The position numbers and the translations under genes were made by a program. This document shows, piece by piece, positions 36,530-50,100 of a stretch of DNA of 64,000 nt (the stretch's first letter is position 1; each line of letters begins with the position of its first letter). Below the pieces are notes generated by a model that was not told the origin of the DNA, did no database searches, and worked only from the letters and a program-made list of their open reading frames with translations. The DNA comes from Inia geoffrensis (lineage: Eukaryota > Chordata > Mammalia > Artiodactyla > Iniidae), in contig CM070915.1 of assembly GCA_036417435.1 (NCBI GenBank), positions 83,019,632 through 83,083,631 of the forward strand, read 5' to 3'.

Positions 36530-39500
36530 TAAGGCTTCAGGTGAGGGTCAGGTTTAGGGTTCGGGTTAGGGTTAGGGTTAGGGAATGGGGAAGGATTAGG
36601 GTACAGTTTAGGGTACGACAACGATTAAGGGTTAGCATACGTGTGAGGGCACAAGTTAGTGTTGGTGTCCTGGTTAAGATTAGGGCACGGGTGAGGGTAA
36701 GGTTTTGGGTGAGGGTCAGGGATAGAATTCGGGTTAGGGTTAGGGTTAGGGAATGGGGAGATATTAGGGCACAGTTTAGGGTACCACAACGCTTAAGGTT
36801 TAGCGTACGTGTGAGGTCACTAGTTAGTGTTAGTGTACTGCTTACGATTAGGGCACGGGTGAGGGTAAGGCCTCGGAAGAGGGTCACGTTAAGGGTTAGG
36901 GTTAGGGTTAGGGTTAGGGAATGGGGATTGATTAGGGTACAGGTTAGGGTACGGCAATGGCTTAGGGTTGGCGTACGTTAGAGGGCATGGGTTAGTGTTG
37001 ATGTACTGGTTAAAATTAGGACACGGGTGAGGGTAAAGTTTCGGGTGAGTGTCATGGTTAGGTTTCAGGTTAGGGTTAGGGTTAGGGAATGGAGAGGGAT
37101 TAGGGTACAAGTTAGGGTACCGCTGCGGTTTAGTGTTAGCGTACGTGTGAGGGCACGTGTTATTCTTGGTGTCCTGGTTAAGATTAGGGCACGGGTGAGG
37201 GTAAGGCTTCGGGTGAGGGTCACGGTTAGGATTCGGGTTAGGGTTAGGGTTAGGGAATGGAGAGGGATTAGGGTACAGGTTAGGGTACGACAATGCTTAA
37301 GGGTTAGCGTAAGTGTGAGGGCACGAGTTAGTCTTGGTGTCCTGGTTAAGATTAGGGCACGGGTGAGGGTAAGGCTTCGGGTGAGGGTCAGGGTTAGGAT
37401 TCGGGTTAGGGTTAGGGTTAGGGAATGGAGAGGGATTAGGGTACAGGTTAGGGGACGACAATGCTTAAGGGTTAGCGTAAGTGTGAGGGCACGAGTTAGT
37501 GTTGGTGTACTGCTTAAGACAACGGCACCGATGAGGGTAAGGCCTCGGAAAAGGGTCACGTTCAGGGTTTCGCTTAGGGTTAGGGTTAGGGAATGGGGAG
37601 GGATTAGGGTACAGGATAGGGTACGACAATACTTAAGGGTTAGCGTACGTTTGAGGGCATGAGTTAGTGTTTGTGTACTGGTTAAGATTAGGGCATTGGT
37701 TAGGGTAGGGCATCGGAAGTGGGTCAGATTTAGGGATGGGGTTAGGGTTAGGGTTAAGGAATGGGGAGGGATTAGGGTACAATTTAGGGTACGACAACGC
37801 TTAAGGTTTAGCGTACGTGTGAGGGCACGAGTTAGTGTTGGTGTCCTGGTTAAGATTAGGGCACGGGTGAGGGTAAGGCTTCGGGTGAGGGTCAGGGTTA
37901 GGATTCGGGTTAGGGTTAGGGTTAAGGAATGCAGAGGGATTAGGGTACAGCTTAGGGTACGACAGTGCTTAAGGGTTAGCGTTCGTGTGAGGGCAAGGGT
38001 TAGTGTTAGTGTCCTGGTAAAGATTAGGGCACGAGTGAGGGTAAGGCTTCAGGTGAGGGTCAGGTTTAGGATTCGGGTTAGGGTTAGGGTTAGGGAATGG
38101 GGAAGGATTAGGGTACAGTTTAGGGTACGACAACGATTAAGGGTTAGCGTACGTGTGAGGGCACAAGTTAGTGTTGGTGTCCTGGTTAAGATTAGGGCAC
38201 GGGTGAGGGTAAGGTTTTGGGTGAGGGTCAGGGATAGAATTCGGGTTAGGGTTAGGGTTAGGGAATGGGGAGATATTAGGGCACAGTTTAGGGTACCACA
38301 ACGCTTAAGGTTTAGCGTACGTGTGAGGTCACTAGTTAGTGTTAGTGTACTGCTTACGATTAGGGCACGGGTGAGGGTAAGGCCTCGGAAGAGGGTCACG
38401 TTAAGGGTTAGGGTTAGGGTTAGGGTTAGGGAATGGGGATTGATTAGGGTACAGGTTAGGGTACGGCAATGGCTTAGGGTTGGCGTACGTTAGAGGGCAT
38501 GGGTTAGTGTTGATGTACTGGTTAAAATTAGGACACGGGTGAGGGTAAAGTTTCGGGTGAGTGTCATGGTTAGGTTTGAGGTTAGGGTTAGGGTTAGGGA
38601 ATGCAGAGGGATTAGGGTACAGGTTAGGGTACCGCTGCGGTTTAGTGTTAGCGTACGTTTGAGGGCACGAGTTAGTCTTGGTGTCCTGGTTAATATTAGG
38701 GCACGGGTGAGGGTAAGGCTTCGGGTGAGGGTCAGGGTTAGGATTCGGGTTAGGGTTAGGGTTAGGGAATGGAGAGGGATTAGGGAACAGGTTAGGGTAC
38801 GACAATGCTTAAGGGTTAGCGTAAGTGGGAGGGCACGAGTTAGTGTTGGTGTACTGCTTAAGACAACGGCACCGATGAGGGTAAGGCCTCGGAAAAGGGT
38901 CACGTTCCTGGTTTCGCTTAGGGTTAGGGTTAGGGAATGGGGAGGGATTAGGGTAAAGGATAGGGTACGACAATGCTTAAGGGTTAGCGTACGTTTGAGG
39001 GCATGAGTTAGTGTTTGTGTACTGGTTAAGATTAGGGCATTGGTTAGGGTAGGGCATAGGAAGTGGGTCAGATTTAGGGATGGGGTTAGGGTTAGGGTTA
39101 AGGAATGGGGAGGGATTAGGGTACAATTTAGGGTATGACAAAGCTTAAGGTTTAGCGTACGTGTGAGGGCACGAGTTAGTGTTGGTGTCCTGGTTAAGAT
39201 TAGGGCACGGGTGAGGGTAAGGCTTCGGGTGAGGGTCAGGGTTAGCATTCGGGTTAGGGATAGGGTTAAGGAATGCAGAGGGATTAGGGTACAGCTTAGG
39301 GTACGACAGTGCTTAAGGGTTAGCGTTCGTGTGAGGGCAAGGGTTAGTGTTAGTGTCCTGGTTAAGATTAGGGCACGGGTGAGGGTAAGGCTTCAGGTGA
39401 GGGTCAGGTTTAGGATTCGGATTAGGGTTAGGGTTAGGGAATGGGGAGGGATTAGGGTACCGTTTAGGGTACGACAACGATTAAGGGTTAGCGTACGTGT

Positions 39501-40729
39501 GAGGGCACAAGTTAGTGTTGGTGTCCTGGTTAAGATTAGGGCACGGGTGAGGGTAAGGTTTTGGGTGAGGGTCAGGGATAGAATTCGGGTTAGGGTTAGG
39601 GTTAGGGAATGGGGAGATATTAGGGCACAGTTTAGGGTACCACAACGCTTAAGGTTTAGCGTACGTGTGAGGTCACTAGTTAGTGTTAGTGTACTGCTTA
39701 CGATTAGGGCACGGGTGAGGGTAAGGCCTCGGAAGAGTGTCACGTTAAGGGTTAAGGTTAGGGTTAGGGTTAGGGAATGGGGATTGATTAGGGTACAGGT
39801 TAGGGTACGGCAATGGCTTAGGGTTGGCGTACGTTAGAGGGCATGGGTTAGTGTTGATGTACTGGTTAAATTTAGGACACGGGTGAGGGTAAAGTTTCCG
39901 GTGAGTGTCATGGTTAGGTTTCAGGTTAGGGTTAGGGTTAGGGAATGGAGAGGGATTAGGGTACAGGTTAGGGTACCGCTGCGGTTTAGTGTTAGCGTAC
40001 GTTTGAGGGCACGAGTTAGTCTTGGTGTCCTGGTTAAGATTAGGGCACGGGTGAGGGTAAGGCTTCGGGTGAGGGTCAGGGTTAGGATTCGGGTTAGGGT
40101 TAGGGTTAGGGAATGGAGAGGGATTAGGGTACAGGTTAGGGTACGACAATGCTTAAGGGTTAGCGTAAGTGTGAGGGCACGAGTTAGTGTTGGTGTACTG
40201 GTTAAGACAACGGCACCGATGAGGGTAAGGCCTCGGAAAAGGGTCACGTTCAGGGTTTCGCTTAGGGTTAGGGTTAGAGAATGGGGAGGGATTAGGGTAC
40301 AGGATAGGGTACGACAATGCTTAAGGGTTAGCGTACGTTTGAGGGCATGAGTTAGTGTTTGTGTACTGGTTAAGATTAGGGCATTGGTTAGGGTAGGGCA
40401 TCGGAAGTGGGTCAGGTTTAGGGATGGGTTTAGGGTTAGGGTTAAGGAATGGGGAGGGATTAGGGTACAATTTAGGGTACGACAACGCTTAAGGTTTAGC
40501 GTACGTGTGAGGGCACGAGTTAGTGTTGGTGTCCTGGTTAAGTTTAGGGCACGGGTGAGGGTAAGGCTTCGGGTGAGGGTCAGGGTTATGATTCGGGTTA
40601 GGGTTAGGGTTAAGGAATGCAGAGGGATTAGGGTACAGCTTAGGGTACGACAGTGCTTAAGGGTTAGCGTTCGTGTGAGGGCAAGGGTTAGTGTTAGTGT
40701 CCTGGTTAAGATTAGGGCACGGGTGAGTG
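36530..40729 (+). repeat. Copy 1 of a 4,200-bp (25-monomer) tandem duplication
   Basis: This segment is repeated directly downstream with an offset of exactly 4,200 bp. I compared the blocks across many positions and found no difference. That includes rare variants such as GTCACGGTTAGG (37219, 41419), GGTTAGGGGACGAC (37447, 41647), TGGTAAAGATTAGGG (38017, 42217), GTTCCTGGTTTCGC (38904, 43104) and GTTTCCGGTGAG (39895, 44095). The left edge lies between about 36,440 and 36,530, where the upstream copy changes from TACAGTTTAGGG to a different variant. The content is HORs of 9, 8 and 8 monomers. Confidence 0.9.
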
Positions 40730-43700
40730 TAAGGCTTCAGGTGAGGGTCAGGTTTAGGGTTCGGGTTAGGGTTAGGGTTAGGGAATGGGGAAGGATTAGG
40801 GTACAGTTTAGGGTACGACAACGATTAAGGGTTAGCATACGTGTGAGGGCACAAGTTAGTGTTGGTGTCCTGGTTAAGATTAGGGCACGGGTGAGGGTAA
40901 GGTTTTGGGTGAGGGTCAGGGATAGAATTCGGGTTAGGGTTAGGGTTAGGGAATGGGGAGATATTAGGGCACAGTTTAGGGTACCACAACGCTTAAGGTT
41001 TAGCGTACGTGTGAGGTCACTAGTTAGTGTTAGTGTACTGCTTACGATTAGGGCACGGGTGAGGGTAAGGCCTCGGAAGAGGGTCACGTTAAGGGTTAGG
41101 GTTAGGGTTAGGGTTAGGGAATGGGGATTGATTAGGGTACAGGTTAGGGTACGGCAATGGCTTAGGGTTGGCGTACGTTAGAGGGCATGGGTTAGTGTTG
41201 ATGTACTGGTTAAAATTAGGACACGGGTGAGGGTAAAGTTTCGGGTGAGTGTCATGGTTAGGTTTCAGGTTAGGGTTAGGGTTAGGGAATGGAGAGGGAT
41301 TAGGGTACAAGTTAGGGTACCGCTGCGGTTTAGTGTTAGCGTACGTGTGAGGGCACGTGTTATTCTTGGTGTCCTGGTTAAGATTAGGGCACGGGTGAGG
41401 GTAAGGCTTCGGGTGAGGGTCACGGTTAGGATTCGGGTTAGGGTTAGGGTTAGGGAATGGAGAGGGATTAGGGTACAGGTTAGGGTACGACAATGCTTAA
41501 GGGTTAGCGTAAGTGTGAGGGCACGAGTTAGTCTTGGTGTCCTGGTTAAGATTAGGGCACGGGTGAGGGTAAGGCTTCGGGTGAGGGTCAGGGTTAGGAT
41601 TCGGGTTAGGGTTAGGGTTAGGGAATGGAGAGGGATTAGGGTACAGGTTAGGGGACGACAATGCTTAAGGGTTAGCGTAAGTGTGAGGGCACGAGTTAGT
41701 GTTGGTGTACTGCTTAAGACAACGGCACCGATGAGGGTAAGGCCTCGGAAAAGGGTCACGTTCAGGGTTTCGCTTAGGGTTAGGGTTAGGGAATGGGGAG
41801 GGATTAGGGTACAGGATAGGGTACGACAATACTTAAGGGTTAGCGTACGTTTGAGGGCATGAGTTAGTGTTTGTGTACTGGTTAAGATTAGGGCATTGGT
41901 TAGGGTAGGGCATCGGAAGTGGGTCAGATTTAGGGATGGGGTTAGGGTTAGGGTTAAGGAATGGGGAGGGATTAGGGTACAATTTAGGGTACGACAACGC
42001 TTAAGGTTTAGCGTACGTGTGAGGGCACGAGTTAGTGTTGGTGTCCTGGTTAAGATTAGGGCACGGGTGAGGGTAAGGCTTCGGGTGAGGGTCAGGGTTA
42101 GGATTCGGGTTAGGGTTAGGGTTAAGGAATGCAGAGGGATTAGGGTACAGCTTAGGGTACGACAGTGCTTAAGGGTTAGCGTTCGTGTGAGGGCAAGGGT
42201 TAGTGTTAGTGTCCTGGTAAAGATTAGGGCACGAGTGAGGGTAAGGCTTCAGGTGAGGGTCAGGTTTAGGATTCGGGTTAGGGTTAGGGTTAGGGAATGG
42301 GGAAGGATTAGGGTACAGTTTAGGGTACGACAACGATTAAGGGTTAGCGTACGTGTGAGGGCACAAGTTAGTGTTGGTGTCCTGGTTAAGATTAGGGCAC
42401 GGGTGAGGGTAAGGTTTTGGGTGAGGGTCAGGGATAGAATTCGGGTTAGGGTTAGGGTTAGGGAATGGGGAGATATTAGGGCACAGTTTAGGGTACCACA
42501 ACGCTTAAGGTTTAGCGTACGTGTGAGGTCACTAGTTAGTGTTAGTGTACTGCTTACGATTAGGGCACGGGTGAGGGTAAGGCCTCGGAAGAGGGTCACG
42601 TTAAGGGTTAGGGTTAGGGTTAGGGTTAGGGAATGGGGATTGATTAGGGTACAGGTTAGGGTACGGCAATGGCTTAGGGTTGGCGTACGTTAGAGGGCAT
42701 GGGTTAGTGTTGATGTACTGGTTAAAATTAGGACACGGGTGAGGGTAAAGTTTCGGGTGAGTGTCATGGTTAGGTTTGAGGTTAGGGTTAGGGTTAGGGA
42801 ATGCAGAGGGATTAGGGTACAGGTTAGGGTACCGCTGCGGTTTAGTGTTAGCGTACGTTTGAGGGCACGAGTTAGTCTTGGTGTCCTGGTTAATATTAGG
42901 GCACGGGTGAGGGTAAGGCTTCGGGTGAGGGTCAGGGTTAGGATTCGGGTTAGGGTTAGGGTTAGGGAATGGAGAGGGATTAGGGAACAGGTTAGGGTAC
43001 GACAATGCTTAAGGGTTAGCGTAAGTGGGAGGGCACGAGTTAGTGTTGGTGTACTGCTTAAGACAACGGCACCGATGAGGGTAAGGCCTCGGAAAAGGGT
43101 CACGTTCCTGGTTTCGCTTAGGGTTAGGGTTAGGGAATGGGGAGGGATTAGGGTAAAGGATAGGGTACGACAATGCTTAAGGGTTAGCGTACGTTTGAGG
43201 GCATGAGTTAGTGTTTGTGTACTGGTTAAGATTAGGGCATTGGTTAGGGTAGGGCATAGGAAGTGGGTCAGATTTAGGGATGGGGTTAGGGTTAGGGTTA
43301 AGGAATGGGGAGGGATTAGGGTACAATTTAGGGTATGACAAAGCTTAAGGTTTAGCGTACGTGTGAGGGCACGAGTTAGTGTTGGTGTCCTGGTTAAGAT
43401 TAGGGCACGGGTGAGGGTAAGGCTTCGGGTGAGGGTCAGGGTTAGCATTCGGGTTAGGGATAGGGTTAAGGAATGCAGAGGGATTAGGGTACAGCTTAGG
43501 GTACGACAGTGCTTAAGGGTTAGCGTTCGTGTGAGGGCAAGGGTTAGTGTTAGTGTCCTGGTTAAGATTAGGGCACGGGTGAGGGTAAGGCTTCAGGTGA
43601 GGGTCAGGTTTAGGATTCGGATTAGGGTTAGGGTTAGGGAATGGGGAGGGATTAGGGTACCGTTTAGGGTACGACAACGATTAAGGGTTAGCGTACGTGT

Positions 43701-44928
43701 GAGGGCACAAGTTAGTGTTGGTGTCCTGGTTAAGATTAGGGCACGGGTGAGGGTAAGGTTTTGGGTGAGGGTCAGGGATAGAATTCGGGTTAGGGTTAGG
43801 GTTAGGGAATGGGGAGATATTAGGGCACAGTTTAGGGTACCACAACGCTTAAGGTTTAGCGTACGTGTGAGGTCACTAGTTAGTGTTAGTGTACTGCTTA
43901 CGATTAGGGCACGGGTGAGGGTAAGGCCTCGGAAGAGTGTCACGTTAAGGGTTAAGGTTAGGGTTAGGGTTAGGGAATGGGGATTGATTAGGGTACAGGT
44001 TAGGGTACGGCAATGGCTTAGGGTTGGCGTACGTTAGAGGGCATGGGTTAGTGTTGATGTACTGGTTAAATTTAGGACACGGGTGAGGGTAAAGTTTCCG
44101 GTGAGTGTCATGGTTAGGTTTCAGGTTAGGGTTAGGGTTAGGGAATGGAGAGGGATTAGGGTACAGGTTAGGGTACCGCTGCGGTTTAGTGTTAGCGTAC
44201 GTTTGAGGGCACGAGTTAGTCTTGGTGTCCTGGTTAAGATTAGGGCACGGGTGAGGGTAAGGCTTCGGGTGAGGGTCAGGGTTAGGATTCGGGTTAGGGT
44301 TAGGGTTAGGGAATGGAGAGGGATTAGGGTACAGGTTAGGGTACGACAATGCTTAAGGGTTAGCGTAAGTGTGAGGGCACGAGTTAGTGTTGGTGTACTG
44401 GTTAAGACAACGGCACCGATGAGGGTAAGGCCTCGGAAAAGGGTCACGTTCAGGGTTTCGCTTAGGGTTAGGGTTAGAGAATGGGGAGGGATTAGGGTAC
44501 AGGATAGGGTACGACAATGCTTAAGGGTTAGCGTACGTTTGAGGGCATGAGTTAGTGTTTGTGTACTGGTTAAGATTAGGGCATTGGTTAGGGTAGGGCA
44601 TCGGAAGTGGGTCAGGTTTAGGGATGGGTTTAGGGTTAGGGTTAAGGAATGGGGAGGGATTAGGGTACAATTTAGGGTACGACAACGCTTAAGGTTTAGC
44701 GTACGTGTGAGGGCACGAGTTAGTGTTGGTGTCCTGGTTAAGTTTAGGGCACGGGTGAGGGTAAGGCTTCGGGTGAGGGTCAGGGTTATGATTCGGGTTA
44801 GGGTTAGGGTTAAGGAATGCAGAGGGATTAGGGTACAGCTTAGGGTACGACAGTGCTTAAGGGTTAGCGTTCGTGTGAGGGCAAGGGTTAGTGTTAGTGT
44901 CCTGGTTAAGATTAGGGCACGGGTGAGG
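40730..44928 (+). repeat. Copy 2 of the 4,200-bp tandem duplication
   Basis: This is the downstream copy. It ends near 44,928, where GGGTGAGGGTAAGGCTTCGGG replaces the GGGTGAGTGTAAGGCTTCAGG found at 36,527 and 40,727. Apparent identity over 4.2 kb in a satellite where neighbouring HORs differ at many positions means either a very recent event or an assembly duplication. Confidence 0.9.
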
Positions 44929-47167
44929 GTAAGGCTTCGGGTGAGGGTCAGGGTTAGGATTCGGGTTAGGGTTAGGGTTAGGGAATGGGGAGGGATTAGG
45001 GTAGAGTTTAGGGTACGACAACGATTAAGGGTTAGCATACGTGTGAGGGCACATGTTAGTGTTGGTGTCCTCGTTAAGATTAGGGCATGGGTGAGGGTAA
45101 GGTTTCGGGTGAGGGTCAGGGATAGAATTCGGGTTAGGGTTAGGGTTAGGGAATGGGGAGATATTAGGGCACAGTTTAGGGTACCAGAACGCTTAAGGTT
45201 TAGCGTACGTGTGAGGTCACTAGTTAGTGTTAGTGTACTGCTTACGATTAGGGCACGGGTGAGGGTAAGGCCTCGGAAGAGGGTCACGTTAAGGGTTAGG
45301 GTTAGGGTTAGGGTTAGGGAATGGGGATTGATTAGGGTACAGGTTAGGGTACGGCAATGGCTTAGGGTTGGCGTACGTTAGAGGGCATGGGTTAGTGTTG
45401 ATGTACTGGTTAAAATTAGGACACGGGTGAGGGTAAAGTTTCGGGAGAGTGTCATGGTTAGGTTTCAGGTTAGGGTTAGGGTTAGGGAATGGAGAGGGAT
45501 TAGGGTACAGGTTAGGGTAACGCTGCGGTTTAGTGTTAGCGTACGTTTGAGGGCACAAGTTAGTCTTGGTGTCCTGGTTAAGATTAGGGCACCGGTGAGG
45601 GTAAGGCTTCGGGTGAGGGTCAGGGTTAGGATTCGGGTTAGGGTTAGGGTTAGGGAATGGGGAGGGATTAGGGTACAGGTTAGGGTACGACAATGCTTAA
45701 GGGTTAGCGTAAGTGTGAGGGCACGAGTTAGTGTTGGTGTACTGGTTAAGACAACGGCACCGATGAGGGTAAGGCGTCGGAAAAGGGTCACGTTCAGGGT
45801 TTTGCTTAGGGTTAGGGTTAGGGAATGGGGAGGGATTAGGGTACAGGATAGGGTACGACAATGCTTAAGGGTTAGCGTACGTTTGAGGGCATGAGTTAGT
45901 GTTTGTGTACTGGTTAAGATTAGGGCATTGGTTAGGGTAGGGCATCGGAAGTGCGTCAGGTTTAGGTATGGGTTTAGGGTTAGGGTTAAGGAATGGGGAG
46001 GGATTAGGGTACAATTTAGGGTACGACAACGCTTAAGGTTTAGCGTACGTGTGAGGGCACGAGTTAGTGTTGGTGTCCTGGTTAAGATTAGGGCACGGGT
46101 GAGGGTAAGGCTTCGGGTGAGTGTCAGGGTTAGGATTCGGGTTAGGGTTAGGGTTAAGGAATGCAGAGGGATTAGGGTACAGCTTAGGGTATGACAGTGC
46201 TTAAGGGTTAGCGTTCGTGTGAGGGCAAGGGTTAGTGTTAGTGTCCTGGTTAAGATTAGGGCACGGGTGAGGGTAAGGCTTCAGGTGAGGGTCAGGGTTA
46301 GGATTCGGGTTAGGGTTAGGGTTAGGGAATGGGGAGGGATTAGGGTACAGTTTAGGGTACGACAACGATTAAGGGTTAGCATACGTGTGAGGGCACAAGT
46401 TAGTGTTGGTGTCCTGGTTAAGATTAGGGCACGGGTGAGGGTAAGGTTTCGGGTGAGGGTCAGGGATAGAATTCGGGTTAGGGTTAGGGTTAGGGAATGG
46501 GGAGATATTAGGGCACAGTTTAGGGTACCACAATGCTTAAGGTTTAGCGTACGTGTGAGGTCACTAGTTAGTGTTAGTGTACTGCTTACGATTAGGGCAC
46601 GGGTGATGGTAAGGCCTCGGAAGAGGGTCACGTTAAGGGTTAGGGTTAGGGTTAGGGTTAGGGAATGGGGATTGATTAGGGTACAGTTTAGGGTACGGCA
46701 ATGGCTTAGGGTTGGCATACGTTAGAGGGCATGGGTTAGTGTTGATGTACTGGTAAAAATTAGGACACGGGTGCCGGTAAAGTTTCGGGAGAGTGTCATG
46801 GTTAGGTTTCAGGTTAGGGTTAGGGTTAGGGAATGGAGAGGGATTAGGGTACAGGTTAGGGTAATGCTGCGGTTTAGTGTTAGAGTACGTTTGAGGGCAC
46901 AAGTTAGTCTTGGTGTCCTGGTTAAGATTAGGGCACGGGTGAGGGTAAGGCTTCTGGTGAGGGTCAGGGTTAGGATTCGGGTTAGGGTTAGGGTTAGGGA
47001 ATGGAGAGGGATTAGGGTACCGGTTAGGGTATGACAATGCTTAAGGGTTAGCGTAAGTGTGAGGGCACGAGTTAGTGTTGGTGTACTGGTTAAGACAACG
47101 GCACCGATGAGGGTAAGGCCTCGGAAAAGGGTTACGTTCAGGGTTTTACTTAGGGTTAGGGTTAGGG

Positions 47168-50100
47168 AATGGGGAGGGATTAGGGTACAGGATAGGGTAC
47201 GACAATGCTTAAGGGTTAGCGTACGTTTGAGGGCATGAGTTAGTGTTTGTGTACTGGTTAAGATTAGGGCATTGGTTAGGGTAGGGCATCGGAAGTGGGT
47301 CAGGTTTAGGGATGGGTTTAGGGTTAGGGTTAAGGAATGGGGAGGGATTAGGGTACAATTTAGGGTACGACAACGCTTAAGGTTTAGCGTACGTGTGAGG
47401 GAACGAGTTAGTGTTGGTGTCCTGGTTAAGATTAGGGCACGGGTGAGGGTAAGGCTTCGGGTGAGGGTCAGGGTTAGGATTCGGGTTAGGGTTAGGTTTA
47501 AGGAATGCAGAGGGATTAGGGTACAACTTAGGGTACGACAGTGCTTAAGGGTTAGCGTTCGTGTGAGGGCAAGGGTTAGTGTTAGTGTCCTGGTTAAGAT
47601 TAGGGCACGGGTGAGGGTAAGGCTTCAGGTGAGGGTCAGGGTTAGGATTCGGGTTAGGGTTAGGGTTAGGGAATGGGGAGGGATTAGGGTACAGGGTAGG
47701 GTACGACAATGCTTAAGGGTTAGCGTACGTTTGAGGGCATGAGATAGTGTTTGTGTACTGGTTAAGATTAGGGCATTGGTTAGGGTAGGGCATCGGAAGT
47801 GGGTCAGGTTTAGGGATGGGGTTAGGGTTAGGGTTAAGGAATGGGGAGGGATTAGGGTACAATTTAGGGTACGACAACGCTTAAGGTTTAGCGTACGTGT
47901 GAGGGCACGAGTTAGTGTTGGTGTCTTGGTTAAGATTAGGGCACAGGTGAGGGTAAGGTTTTGGGTGAGGGTCAGGGATAGAATTCGGGTTAGGGTTAGG
48001 GTTAGGGAATGGGGAGATATTAGGGCACAGTTTAGGGTACCACAACGCTTAAGGTTTAGCGTACGTGTGAGGTCACTAGTTAGTGTTAGTGTACTGCTTG
48101 CGATTAGGGCACGGGTGAGGGTAAGGCCTCGGAAGAGGGCCACGTTAAGGGTTAGGGTTAGGGTTAGGTTTAGGGAATGGGGATTGATTAGGGTACAGGT
48201 TAGGGTACGGCAATGGCTTAGGGTTGGCTTACGTTAGAGGGCATGGGTTAGTGTTGATGTACTGGTTAAAATTAGGACACGGGTGAGGGTAAAGTTTCGG
48301 GTGAGTGTCATGGTTAGGTTTCAGGTTAGGGTTAGGGTTAGGGAATGGAGAGGGATTAGGGTACAGGTTAGGGCACCGCTGCGGTTTAGTGTTAGCGTAC
48401 GTTTGAGGGCACGAGTTAGTCTTGGTGTCCTGGTTAAGATTAGGACACGGGTGAGGGTAAGGCTTCGGGTGAGGGTCCGGGTTAGGATTCGGGTTAGGGT
48501 TAGGGTTAGGGAATGGAGAGGGATTAGGGTACAGGTTAGGGTACGACAATGCTTAAGGCTTAGCGTAAGTGTGAGGGCACGAGTTATTGTTGGTGTACTG
48601 GTTAAGACAACGGCACCGATGAGGGTAAGGCCTCGGAAAAGGGTCACGTTCAGGGTTTTGCTTAGGGTTAGGGTTAGGGAATGGGGAGGGATTAGGGTAC
48701 AGGATAGGGTACGACAATGCTTAAGGGTTAGCGTACGTTTGAGGGCATGAGTTAGTGTTTGTGTACTGGTTAAGATTAGGGCATTGGTTAGGGTAGGGCA
48801 TCGGAAGTGGGTCAGGTTTAGGGATGGGTTTAAGGTTAGGGTTAAGGAATGGGGAGGGATTAGAGTACAATTTAGGGTACGACAACGCTTAAGGTTTAGC
48901 GTACGTGTGAGGGCACGAGTTAGTGTTGGTGTCCTGGTTAAGATTAGGCCACGGGTGAGGGTAAGGCTTCGGGTGAGGGTCAGGGTTAGGATTCGGGTTA
49001 GGGTTAGGGTTAAGGAATGCAGAGGGATTAGGGTACAGCTTAGGGTACGACAGTGCTTAAGGGTTAGCGTTCGTGTGAGGGCAAGGGTTAGTGTTAGTGT
49101 CCTGGTTAAGATTAGGGCACGGGTGAGGCTAAGGCTTCAGGTGAGGGTCAGGGTTAGGATTTGGGTTAGGGTTAGGGTTAGGGAATGGGGAGGGATTAGG
49201 GTACAGTTTAGGGTACGACAACGATTAAGGGTTAGCGTACGTGTGAGGGCACAAGTTAGTGTTGGTGTCCTGGTTAAGATTAGGGCACGGGTGAGGGTAA
49301 GGTTTCGGGTGAGGGTCAGGGATAGAATTCGGGTTAGGGTTAGGTTTAGAGAATGGGGAGATATTAGGGCACAGTTTAGGGTACCACAACGCTTATGGTT
49401 TAGCGTACGTGTGAGGTCACTAGTTAGTGTTAGTGTACTGCTTACGATTAGGGCACGGGTGAGGGTAAGGCCTCGGAATAGGGTCACGTTAAGGGTTAGG
49501 GTTAGGGTTAGGGTTAGGGAATGGGGATTGATTAGTGTACAGGTTAGGGTACGGCAATGGCTTAGGGTTGGCGTATGTTAGAGGGCATGGGTTAGTGTTG
49601 ATGTACTGGTAAAAATTAGGACACGGGTGAGGTTAAAGTTTCGGGTGAGTGTCATGGTTAGGTTTCAGGTTAGGGTTAGGGTTAGGGAATGGAGAGGGAT
49701 TAGGGTACAGGTTAGGGTACCGCTGCGGTTTAGTGTTAGCGTACGTTTGAGGGCACGAGTTAGTCTTGGTGTCCTGGTTAAGATTAGGGCACGGGTGAGG
49801 GTAAAGTTTCGGGTGAGTGTCATGGTTAGGTTTCAGGTTAGGGTTAGGGTTAGGGAATGGAGAGGGATTAGGGTACAGGTTAGGGTACGACAGTGCTTAA
49901 GGGTTAGCATAAGTGTGAGGGCACGAATTAGTGTTGGTGTACTGGTTAAGACAACGGCACCGATGAGGGTAAGGCGTCGGAAAAGGGTCACGTTCAGGGT
50001 TGTGCTTAGGGTAAGGGTTAGGGAATGGGGAGGGATTAGGGTACAGGATAGGGTACGACAATGCTTACGGGTTAGCGTGCGTTTGAGGGCATGAGTTAGT

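Larger units (their letters stand above)
34110..37210 (+). repeat. Copy 2 of the ~3.26-kb tandem duplication carrying a SINE
   Basis: This is the downstream copy, directly adjacent to copy 1. After its SINE it shares private variants with copy 1: GGTTTATTGTTAGCG, GGCACGTGTTATTCTTGG, GAAAAGCGTCACG, CAGGGTTGGGATTCGG and TACAAGTTAGGGTACC. It lacks the extra 8/7 monomer of copy 1. Confidence 0.82.
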
